Made by a program: the position numbers and the translations under genes. A DNA stretch of 64,000 nt. Origin: Acholoe squamosa (Eukaryota > Annelida > Polychaeta > Phyllodocida > Polynoidae). The notes beneath the pieces are model-generated. The model was not told the origin of the DNA. It made no database searches and worked only from the letters and a program-made list of their open reading frames with translations. Location: NCBI GenBank assembly GCA_949317995.1, contig OX439049.1:806001-870000 (forward strand), read 5' to 3'. This document shows, piece by piece, positions 47,101 through 58,600 of this stretch (the first letter of the stretch is position 1; each line of letters starts with the position of its first letter).

Positions 47101-50100
47101 AGGATCAGCAGAAATTGGGGTGCACCTTATAGGATCAGCAGAAGTTGGGGTGCACCTTAGAGGGTCAGCAGAAGTTGGGGTGCACCTTATTATAGGATCA
47201 GCAGAAGTTGGGGTGCACCTTATTATAGGATCAGCAGAAGTTGGGGTGCACCTTATAGGATCAGCAGAAGTTGGGGATGTACCTTATAGGGTCAGCAGAA
47301 GTTGGGGTGCACCTTAGAGGGTCAGCAGAAGTTGGGATGCACCTTATTATAGCATCAGCAGAAGTTGGGGTGCACCTTATTATAGGGTCATCAGAAGTTG
47401 GGGTGCACCTTATTAAAGGGTCATCAGAAGTTGGGGTACACCTTATAGGTTTGGCAGAAGTTGGGGTGCACCTTGTAGGATCATCAGAAGTTGGGGTGCA
47501 CCTTATTATAGGATCATCAGAAGTTGGGGTACACCTTATAGGATCAGCAGAAGTTTGGGTGCACCTTATAGGGTCATCAGAAGTTGGGGTGCACCTTATT
47601 ATAGGGTCATCAGAAGTTGGGGTGCACCTTATAGGATCATCAGAAGTTGGGGTGCACCTTATTATAGGACCAGCAGAAGTTGGGGTACACCTTGTCGGAT
47701 CATCAGAAGTTGGGGTGCACCAAATAGGATCATCAGAAGTTGGGGTGCACCTTATTATAGGATCAGCAGAAGTTGGGGTGCACCTTGTAGGATCATCAGC
47801 AGTTGGGGTGCACCTTATTGGATCAGCAGAAGTTGGGTTGCACCTTATTATAGGGTCAGCAGAAGTTGGGGTGCACCTTGTAGGATCAGCAGAAGTTCCG
47901 GTGCACCTTAAATGATCACCAGAAGTTGGGGTGCACCTTATAGGCTCAGGAGAAGTTGGGGTGCACTTTATAGGATCATCAGAAGTTGGGGTGCACCTTA
48001 TTATAGGGTCAGCAAAAGTTGGGCTGCACCCTATTATAGGGTCAGCAGAAGTTGGGGTGCACCTTGTAGGATCAGCAGAAGTTGGGGTGCACCTTATAGG
48101 ATCAACAGAAGTTGGGGTGCACCTTATAGGGTCATCAGAAGTTGGGGTGCACCTTGTAGGATCAGCAGAAGTTGGGGTGCACCTTATTATAGGATCATGA
48201 GAAGTTGGGGTGCACCTTATAGGATCAGCAAAAGTTGGGGTGCACCTTATTATAGGATCAGCAGAAATTGGGGTGCACCTTATAGGATCAGCAGAAGTTG
48301 GGGTGCACCTAAGAGGGTCAGCAGAAGTTGGGGTGCACCTCATTATAGGATCAGCAGAATTGGGGTGCACCTTATAGGATCAGCAGAAGTTGGGGATGTA
48401 CCTTATAGGGTCAGCAGAAGTTGGGGTGCACCTTAGAGGGTCAGCAGAATTTGGGGTGCACCTTATTATAGCATCAGCAGAAGTTGGGGTGCACCTTATT
48501 ATAGGGTCATCAGAAGTTGGGGTGCACCTTATTAAAGGGTCATCAGAAGTTGGGGTGCACCTTATAGGTTTGGCAGAAGTTGGGGTGCACCTTGTAGGAT
48601 CATCAGAAGTTGGGGTGCACCTTATTATAGGATCATCAGAAGTTGGGGTACACCTTATAGGATCAGCAGAAGTTTGGGTGCACCTTATAGGGTCATAAGA
48701 AGTTGGGGTGCACCTTATTATAGGGTCATCAGAAGTTGGGGTGCACCTTATAGGATCATCAGAAGTTGGGGTGCACCTTATTATAGGACCAGCAGAAGTT
48801 GGGGTACACCTTGTCGGATCATCAGAAGTTGGGGTGCACCAAATAGGATCATCAGAAGTTGGGGTGCACCTTATTATAGGGTCAGCAGAAGTTGGGGTGC
48901 ACCTTGTAGGATCAGCAGAAGTTGGGGTGCACCTTGTAGGATCATCAGCAGTTGGGGTGCACCTTATTGGATCAGCAGAAGTTGGGTTGCACCTTATTAT
49001 AGGGTCAGCAGAAGTTGGGGTGCACCTTGTAGGATCAGCAGAAGTTCGGGTGCACCTTAAATGATCACCAGAAGTTGGGGTGCACCTTATAGGCTCAGGA
49101 GAAGTTGGGGTGCACTTTATAGGATCATCAGAAGTTGGGGTGCACCTTATTATAGGGTCAGCAAAAGTTGGGCTGCACCCTATTATAGGGTCAGCAGAAG
49201 TTGGGGTGCACCTTGTAGGATCAGCAGAAGTTGGGGTGCACCTTATAGGATCAACAGAAGTTGGGGTGCACCTTATAGGGTCATCAGAAGTTGGGGTGCA
49301 CCTTATAGGATCAGCAAAAGTTGGGGTGCACCTTATTATAGGATCAGCAGAAATTGGGGTGCACCTTATAGGATCAGCAGAAGTTGGGGTGCACCTTATT
49401 ATAGAATCATCAGAAGTTGGGGTGCACCTTATTATAGGGTCATCAGAAGTTGGGGTGCACCTTATTAAAGGGTCATCAGAAGTTGGGGTGCACCTTATAG
49501 GTTCGGCAGAAGTTGGGGTGCACCTTGTAGGATCATCAGAAGTTGGGGTGCACCTTATTATAGGATCATCAGAAGTTGGGGTGCACCTTATAGGATCAGC
49601 AGAAGTTGGGGTGCACCTTATAGGATAGGCAGAAGTTGGGGTGCACCTTGTAGGATCAGCAGAAGTTGGGGTGCACCTTATTATAGGGTCATCAGAAGTT
49701 GGGGTGCACCTTATTATAGGGTCAGCAGAAGTTGGGGTGCACCTTATTATAGGATCAGCAGAAGTTGGGGATGTACCTTATAGGATCAGCAGAAGTTGGG
49801 GTGCACCTTATAGGATCAGCAGAAGTTGGGGTGCACCTTATAGGGTCATCAGAAGTTGGGGGTGTACCTTATAGGGTCAGCAGAAGTTGGGGTGCACCTT
49901 ATAGGGTCAGCAGAAGTTGGGGTGCACCTTATAGGATCAGCAGAAGTTGGGGGAGCACCTTATAGGACCAGAAGAAGTTGGGGTACACCTTATAGGACAA
50001 GCAGAAGTTTGGGTGCACCTTATTATAGGATCAGCAGAAGTTGGGGTGCACCTTATTATAGGACCAGCAGAAGTTGGGGGTGCACCTTATAGTATCGGCA

Positions 50101-50108
50101 GAAGTTAC

Positions 50109-50688
50109 AGAAGTTACAGGTTGAGTTACATTTTTTTATAGAACTCTACCAAAGCTGATGATGGGATTTTAACCACCCCCTCCCCCTGTCTGATATCTTA
50201 TTAACTAGGCTATACGGACATAGCAGGATTGTTTATTTGCCAATGAGATAATCTGAATGATTCACTGCGGTCCTCTCGAGGGTCAACTGGTGTCCATCCG
50301 ATAGGCCTTATCAGTAGAACTCGCTAGCAACAAGTTCCACCAATGGCGGCGCCCATGGGATGACGTGCTACCTTAGAATAGATGATTCGCACCCCTGTGA
50401 CATAGCCCCCTCCCTGTGGCATGAACATGGACGTGACATGGGGTCAAACAGTGTCAGAGATATATTTGACCCGTGAACTCAGAGCAGCAACGCGATCCTG
50501 GTTAGCAGAATCCTTAGTGGGATGACCCCTGCTTGTGCTGGTACCTTGCGAGATAAGACTGATAAGAGCCAGCATGATGGGTACCAGGTGTTATGTAATG
50601 CACCCTAAAAGTCTGCACTGAAGGAAAGGTATAATCTCATTGGTCAATAATCTATCCCGCTAAGTTGGAATACAAAATGTAGCTCACA
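50109..50688. other. Unique spacer between two minisatellites
   Basis: About 580 bp of non-repetitive sequence with no supported gene, RNA gene or transposon end. It includes a C-rich run (about 50174-50187) and a GC-rich patch, CCAATGGCGGCGCCCATGG (about 50340-50358), followed by TGACGTG. These resemble promoter motifs but nothing transcribable was recognised downstream. The first 30 bp are decaying remnants of the 30-bp satellite (repeated AGAAGTTACAG). Confidence 0.6.
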
Positions 50689-52203
50689 CCCCACTGGTCA
50701 TGGCCGGGGTTCAGGGGAGGGGACCATATCCGACTGGTCAGGGAAGGGGACCATACCCCACTGGTCAGGGAAGGAGACCACACCCCACTGGTCAGGGGAG
50801 GGGACCATACCCCACTGGTCAGGGGATAAGACCACACCCCACTGGTCAGGGGAGGAGACCATATCCCACTGGTCAGGGAAGGGGACCATACCCCACTGGT
50901 CAGGGGAGGAGACCACACATCACTGGTCAGGGGAGGGGACCATACACCACTGGTCAGGGGAGGAGACCACACCCCACTGGTCAGGGGATGGGCCATACCC
51001 CACTGGTCAGAAGAGGGGCCATACCCCACTGGTCATGGGAGGGGAGCATACCCCACTGGTCATGGGATAAGACCACACCCCACTGGTCATGGTCAGGGAT
51101 CAGGGGAGGGGGCCATACCCTACTGGTCAGGGGAGGGGCCATACCCTACTGGTCAAGGGAGGGGCCATACCCCACTGGTCAGGGGGGTCATACCCCACTG
51201 GTCAGGGGGCCATACCCACTGGTCAGGGGAGGGGCCATACCCCACTGGTCAGGGGAGGGGCCATACCCCACTGGTCAGGGGCCATACCCCACTGGTCAGG
51301 GGAGGGGCCATACCCACTGGTCAGGGGAGGGGCCATACCCCACTGGTCAGGGGCCATACCCCACTGGTCAAGGAAGGGGCCATACCCCACTGGTCAGGGG
51401 GCCATACCCCACTGGTCAGGGGAGAGGCCATATTCCACTGGTCAGGGGAGGGGCCATACCCCACTGGTCAGGGGCCATACCCCACTGGTCAGGGGAGAGG
51501 CCATACCCCACTGGTCAGGGGAGGGGCCATACCCCACTGGTCAGGGGGGTCATACCCCACTGGTCAGGGGCCATACCCCACTGGTCAGGGGGGTCATACC
51601 CCACTGGTCAGGGGCCATACCCCACTGGTCAGGGGAGGGGCCATACCCAACTGGTCAGGGAAAGGGCCATACCTCACCAGTCAGGGGAGGGGTCATATCC
51701 CACTGGTCAGGGGAGGGGCCATATCCCACTGGTCAGGGGAAGGGCCATACTCCACTGGTCAGGGGAGGGGCCATATCCCACTGGTCAGGGGAGGGGCCAT
51801 ACCCCAGTAGTCAGGGGAGGGGCCATACCCCACTATTCAGGGGCCATACCTCACTGGTCAGGGGAAGGAGACCACACCCCACTGGTCAGGGGAGGGGGCC
51901 ATACCCCACTGGTCAGGGCAGGTGTCATACCCCACTGGTCAGGGCAGGGGCCATACCCCACTCGTCAGGGCAGGGGCCATACCCCACTGGTCAGGGGAGG
52001 GGCCATACCCCAATGGTCAGGGGTCATACCCCACTGGTCAGGGGAGGGGCCATACCCCACTGGTCAGGGGTCATACCCCACTGGTCAGGGGTCATACCCC
52101 ACTGGTCAGGGGTCATACCCCACTGGTCAGGGGTCATACCCCACTGGTCAGGGGTCATACCCCACTGGTCAGGGGTCATACCCCACTGGTCAGGGGTCAT
52201 ACC
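50689..52203. repeat. 21-26-bp G-rich minisatellite
   Basis: The consensus is CCCCACTGGTCAGGGGAGGG followed by GCCATA (26 bp), with 28-bp (GGGGACCATA), 22-bp and 21-bp (CAGGGG(T/C)CATA) length variants, roughly 60 copies by length. The unit has a C-block and a G-block that are nearly complementary, plus two closely spaced G4 runs. The right end is a run of seven consecutive 21-bp units (starts at 52067, 52088, 52109, 52130, 52151, 52172 and 52193) that breaks off in a duplicated ACCCCTCTGAAC. Open frames here are period artefacts. Confidence 0.95.
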
Positions 52204-52601
52204 CCTCTGAACATACCCCTCTGAACGTTAACTTTGCACTAAGATCTCACATGAATGTACATGAATTTCTCATCTGAATTATTGTTTTATTGTTATACAT
52301 TATTACAAATAAATAAATATAAATATTATATATTTATTGTTTTATTGTCATATAGATTTCAATAGATATCTCATCTGATTTTGAGTGGAGCAGAAGGCTA
52401 TCCTGTCACTGGTGGCTCCACCTATAGGTACAGAAGTTTCAGGAAATGACATCAGATGACTTCTGGTGTCTCATATAGAATGTGCAAATGAGGTTAGCAT
52501 TGGGTTCCGTTGACAGGATATACAGCTCAATCAAGCATGCGCAGCCTTGTCTACTTGCATCTACTTCTGGGAAGTAGGATTTCACCATAGCGTCATATGT
52601 C
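52204..52601. other. AT-rich spacer between minisatellites
   Basis: About 400 bp without a supported gene. An imperfect direct repeat flanks an AT-rich core: TTATTGTTTTATTGTTATA near 52277 and TTATTGTTTTATTGTCATA near 52335, and CTCATCTGA at about 52269 and 52370. This could be a remnant of a small mobile element or a slippage product. No clear terminal inverted repeats were seen. Confidence 0.55.
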
Positions 52602-55600
52602 AGCCAATCCTGACACCATAAAACCCTGTGTGTAAGCTGCAGCTAATATAGCCAATCCTGACACCATAAAACCCTGTGTGTAAGCTGCAGGTAATATAGC
52701 CAATCCTGACACCATAAAACCCTGTGTGTAAGCTGTGGCTAATATAGCCAATCCTGACACCATAAAACCCTGTGTGTAAGCTGCAGCTAATATAGCCAAT
52801 CCTGACACCATGAAACCCTGTGTGTAAGCCGCAGCTAATATAGCCAATCCTGACACCATAAAACCCTGTGTGTAAGCCGCAGCTAATATAGCCAATCCTG
52901 ACACCATAAAACCCTGTGTGTAAGCTGTGGCTAATATAGCCAATCCTGACACCATAAATCCCTGTGTGTAAGCTGCAGCTAATATAGCCAATCCTGACAC
53001 CATAAAACCCTGTGTGTAAGCTGCAGCTAATATAGCCAATCCTGACACCATAAAACCCTGTGTGTAAGCTGCAGCTAATATAGCCAATCCTGACACCATA
53101 AAAAACCCTGTGTAAAGCTGCAGCTAATATAGCCAATCCTGACACCATAAAACCCTGTGTGTAAGCTGCGGCTAATATAGCCAATCCTGACACCATAAAA
53201 CCCTGTGTGTAAGCTGCGGCTAATATAGCCAATCCTGACACCATAAAACCCTGTGTGTAAGCTGCGGCTAATTAGCCAATCCTGACACCATAAAACCCTG
53301 TGTGTAAGCTGCAGCTAATATAGCCAATCCTGACACCATAAAACCCTGTGTGTAAGCTGCGGCTAATTAGCCAATGCTGACACCATAAAACCCTGTGTGT
53401 AAGCTGCAGCTAATTAGCCAATCCTGACACCATAAAACCCTGTGTGTAAGCTGCAGCTAATATAGCCAATCCTGACACCATAACACCCTGTGTGTAAGCT
53501 GCAGCTAATATAGCCAATCCTGACACCATAAAACCCTGTGTGTAAGCTGCAGCTAATATAGCCAATCCTGACACCATAACACCCTGTGTGTAAGCTGCAG
53601 CTAATATAGCCAATCCTGACACCATAAAACCCTGTGTGTAAGCTGCAGCTAAAATAGCCAATCCTGACACCATAACACCTTGTGTGTAAGCTGCAGCTAA
53701 TATAGCCAATCCTGACACCATAACACCCTGTGTGTAAGCTGTGGCTAATATAGCCAATCCTGACACCATAAAACCCTGTGTGTAAGCTGCAGCTAATACA
53801 TCCAATCCTGACACCATAAAACCCTGTGTGTAAGCTGCAGCTAATTAGCCAATCCTGACACCATAAAACCCTGTGTGTAAGCTGTGGCTAATATATCCAA
53901 TCCTGACACCATAACACCCTGTGTGTAAGCTGCAGCTAATATAGCCAATCCTGACACCATAAAACCCTGTGTGTAAGCTGCAGCTAATTAGCCAATCCTG
54001 ACACCATAAAACCCTGTGTGTAAGCTGTGGCTAATATATCCAATCCTGACACCATAAAACCCTGTGTGTAAGCTGCAGCTAATATAGCCAATCCTGACAC
54101 CATAAAACCCTGTGTGTAAGCTGCAGCTAATATAGCCAATCCTGACACCATAACACCCTGTGTGTAAGCTGCAGCTAATATAGCCAATCCTGACACCATA
54201 AAACCCTGTGTGTAAGCTGCAGCTAATATAGCCAATCCTGACACCATAAAACCCTGTGTGTAAGCTGCGGCTAATATAGCCAATCCTGACACCATAACAC
54301 CCAGTGTGTAAGCTGTGGCTAATATAGCCAATCCTGACACCATAAAACCCTGTGTGTAAGCTGCGGCTAATATAGCCAATCCTGACACCATAACACCCTG
54401 TGTGTAAGCTGCAGCTAATATAGCCAATCCTGACACCATAAAACCCTGTGTGTAAGCTGCAGCTAATATAGCCAATCCTGACACCATAACACCCTGTGTG
54501 TAAGCTGCGGCTAATATAGCCAATCCTGACACCATAACACCCTGTGTGTAAGCTGCAGCTAATATAGCCAATCCTGACACCATAAAAAACCCTGTGTGTA
54601 AGCTGTGGCTAATACATCCAATCCTGACACCATAAAACCCTGTGTGTAAGCTGTGGCTAATACATCCAATCCTGACACCATAAAAAACCCTGTGTGTAAG
54701 CTGTGGCTAATACATCCAATCCTGACACCATAAAACCCTGTGTGTAAGCTGTGGCTAATACATCCAATCCTGACACCATAAAACCCTGTGTGTAAGCTGT
54801 GGCTAATACATCCAATCCTGACACCATAAAAAACCCTGTGTGTAAGCTGTGTCTAATACATCCAATCCTGACACTATAAAACCCTGTGTGTAAGCTGTGG
54901 CTAATATAGCCAATCCTGACACCATAAAACCCTGTGTGTAAGCTGCAGCTAATATATCCAATCCTGACACTATAACACCTTGTGTGTAAGCTGCAGCTAA
55001 TATATCCAATCCTGACACCATAACACCCTGTGTGTAAGCTGTAGCTAATACATCCAATCCTGACACCATAAAACCCTGTGTGTAAGCTGTGGCTTATATA
55101 GCCAATCCTGACACCATAACACCCTGTGTGTAAGCTGCAGCTAATATATCCAATCCTGACACCATAAAACCCTGTGTGTAAGCCGCAGCTAATATAGCCA
55201 ATCCTGACACCATAAAACCCTGTGTGTAAGCTGTGGCTAATATAGCCAATCCTGACACCATAACACCCTGTGTGTAAGCTGCAGCTAATTAGCCAATCCT
55301 GACACCATGAAACCCTGTGTGTAAGCCGCAGCTAATATAGCCAATCCTGACACCATAACACCTTGTGTGTAAGCTGCAGCTAATACATCCAATCCTGACA
55401 CCATAAAACCCTGTGTGTAAGCCGCAGCTAATATAGCCAATCCTGACACCATAAAACCCTGTGTGTAAGCTGTGGCTAATATAGCCAATCCTGACACCAT
55501 AACACCTTGTGTGTAAGCTGCAGCTAATATAGCCAATCCTGACACAATAACACCCTGTGTGTAAGCTGTGGCTAATATAGCCAATCCTGACACCATAACA

Positions 55601-58600
55601 CCCTGTGTGTAAGCTGTGGCTAATATAGCCAATCTTGACACCATAACACCCTGTGTGTAAGCTGCAGCTAATATAGCCAATCCTGACACCATAACACCTT
55701 GTGTGTAAGCTGCAGCTAATATAGCCAATCCTGACACCATAACACCTTGTGTGTAAACTGCAGCTAATATAGCCAATCCTGACACCATAACACCCTGTGT
55801 GTAAGCTGTGGCTAATATAGCCAATCCTGACACCATAACACCTTGTGTGTAAGCTGCAGCTAATATAGCCAATCCTGACACCATAACACCCTGTGTGTAA
55901 GCTGTGGCTAATATAGCCAATCCTGACACCATAACACCTTGTGTGTAAGCTGCAGCTAATATAGCCAATCCTGACACCATAACACCCTGTGTGTAAGCTG
56001 TGGCTAATATAGCCAATCCTGACACCATAACACCCTGTGTGTAAGCTGCAGCTAATATAGCCAATCCTGACACCATAAAACCCTGTGTGTAAGCTGCAGC
56101 TAATATAGCCAATCCTGACACCATAACACCCTGTGTGTAAGCTGCAGCTAATATAGCCAATCCTGACACCATAACACCCTGTGTGTAAGCTGCGGCTAAT
56201 ATAGCCAATCCTGACACCATAACACCCTGTGTGTAAGCTGTGGCTAATACATCCAATCCTGACACCATAAAACCCTGTGTGTAAGCTGTGGCTAATACAT
56301 CCAATCCTTACACCATAAAACCCTGTGTGTAAGCTGTGGCTAATACATCCAATCCTGACACCATAAAACCCTGTGTGTAAGCTGTGGCTAATATTGCCAA
56401 TCCTGACACGATAACACCTTGTGTGTAAGCTGCAGCTAATATAGCCAATCCATACACCATAAAACCCTGTGTGTAAGCTGCAGCTAATATAGCCAATCCT
56501 GACACCATAACACCTTGTGTGTAAGCTGCAGCTAATATAGCCAATCCTGACACCATAAAACCCTGTGTGTAAGCTGTGGCTAATATAGCCAATCCTGACA
56601 CCATAAAACCCTGTGTGTAAGCTGCAGCTAATATAGCCAATCCTGACACCATAACACCCTGTGTGTAAGCTGCAGCTAATACATCCAATCCTGACACCAT
56701 AAAACCCTGTGTGTAAGCTGTGGCTAATATAGCCAATCCTGACACCATAACACCCTGTGTGTAAGCTGCAGCTAATTAGCCAATCCTGACACCATAAAAC
56801 CCTGTGTGTAAGCCGCAGCTAATATAGCCAATCCTGACACCATAACACCCTGTGTGTAAGCCGCAGCTAATATAGCCAATCCTGACACCATAACACCTTA
56901 TGTGTAAGCTGCAGCTAATACATCCAATCCTGACACCATAAAACCCTGTGTGTAAGCCGCAGCTAATATAGCCAATCCTGACACCATAACACCTTGTGTG
57001 TAAGCTGCAGCTAATACATCCAATCCTGACACCATAACACCCTGTGTGTAAGCTGCAGCTAATTAGCCAATCCTGACACCATAAAACCCTGTGTGTAAGC
57101 TGTGGCTAATATAGCCAATCCTGACACCATAACACCTTGTGTGTAAGCTGCAGCTAATATAGCCAATCCTGACACAATAACACCCTGTGTGTAAGCTGTG
57201 GCTAATATAGCCAATCCTGACACCATAACACCCTGTGTGTAAGCTGTGGCTAATATAGCCAATCCTGACACCATAACACCCTGTGTGTAAGCTGCAGCTA
57301 ATATAGCCAATCCTGACACCATAACACCTTGTGTGTAAGCTGCAGCTAATATAGCCAATCCTGACACCATAACACCTTGTGTGTAAGCTGCAGCTAATAT
57401 AGCCAATCCTGACACCATAACACCCTGTGTGTAAGCTGTGGCTAATATAGCCAATCCTGACACCATAACACCTTGTGTGTAAGCTGCAGCTAATATAGCC
57501 AATCCTGACACCATAACACCCTGTGTGTAAGCTGTGGCTAATATAGCCAATCCTGATACCATAACACCTTGTGTGTAAGCTGCAGCTAATATAGCCAATC
57601 CTGACACCATAACACCCTGTGTGTAAGCTGCAGCTAATATAGCCAATCCTGACACCATAACACCTTGTGTGTAAGCTGCAGCTAATATAGCCAATCCTGA
57701 CACCATAACACCCTGTGTGTAAGCTGCAGCTAATTAGCCAATCCTGACACCATAACACCCTGTGTGTAAGCTGTGGCTAATATAGCCAATCCTGACACCA
57801 TAAAACCCTGTGTGTAAGGTTCAGCTAATATAGCCAATCCTGACACCATAAAACCCTGTGTGTAAGCCGCAGCTAATATAGCCAATCCTGACACCATAAA
57901 ACACTGTGTGTAAGCTGCAGCTAATATAGCCAATCCTGACACCATAAAACCCTGTGTGTAAGCTGCAGCTAATATAGCCAATCCTGACACCATAAAACCC
58001 TGTGTGTAAGCTGCAGCTAATTAGCCAATCCTGACACCATAAAACCCTGTGTGTAAGCTGTGGCTAATATATCCAATCCTGACACCATAAAACACTGTGT
58101 GTAAGCTGTGGCTAATATTGCCAATCCTGACACCATAAAACCCTGTGTGTAAGCTGCGGCTAATATAGCCAATCCTGACACCATAACACCCTGTGTGTAA
58201 GCTGTGGCTAATATAGCCAATCCTGACACCATAACACCTTGTGTGTAAGCTGCAGCTAATATAGCCAATCCTGACACCATAAAACCCTGTGTGTAAGCTG
58301 TGGCTAATAAAGCCAATCCTGACACCATAACACCTTGTGTGTAAGCTGCAGCTAATATAGCCAATCCTGACACCATAAAACCCTGTGTGTAAGCTGCAGC
58401 TAATATAGCCAATCCTGACACCATTAAACCCTGTGTGTAAGCTGTGGCTAATACATCCAATCCTGACACCATAACACCCTGTGTGTAAGCTGCAGCTAAT
58501 ATAGCCAATCCTGACATCATAACACCCTGTGTGTAAGCTGCAGCTAATATAGCCAATCCTGACACCATAAAACCCTGTGTGTAAGCTGCAGCTAATATAG

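Larger units (their letters stand above)
5686..50108. repeat. Giant 30/33-bp minisatellite array (about 44.4 kb)
   Basis: The monomer is AGGATCAGCAGAAGTTGGGG followed by TGCACCTTAT (30 bp) or TGCACCTTATTAT (33 bp). By length there are roughly 1,400 copies (not counted). Each monomer carries the palindrome GGTGCACC. Recurrent variants include ATCAGAAG, AGCAAAAG, CTTGTAGG, CTTGTCGG, CCAAATAGG, CTTAGAGGG, TTAAAGGG and TTTTTATAGGG. Rarer 31-bp monomers with GGGGATGTACC shift the phase by one. No other sequence interrupts the array. Variants recur in fixed order over kilobases, so the array has higher-order organisation. Long open frames on both strands follow from the period and are not considered genes. 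Confidence 0.97.

Noticed and set aside
6405..48370. Long minus-strand open frames with an RCTPTSADPI-type repeat
   Set aside because: These are the complement of the same satellite. Openness on both strands is expected from the monomer composition.
5686..50108. CRISPR-like regular spacing of 30-bp repeats
   Set aside because: There are no unique spacers; repeats are head-to-tail, and the surrounding DNA is eukaryotic.
5985..50141. Many long plus-strand open frames of a repeated GSAEVGVHLI-type peptide (up to about 750 residues)
   Set aside because: They follow from 30/33-bp units without stops. All are interrupted by 31-bp monomers, begin at arbitrary ATGs inside variants, lack promoters or a conserved start, and other frames are equally open.
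50652..52277. Open frames of GQGRGPYPT or similar repeats in the 26-bp array
   Set aside because: Period artefacts. Unit lengths of 21, 22, 26 and 28 bp scramble the frame and no start context is seen.
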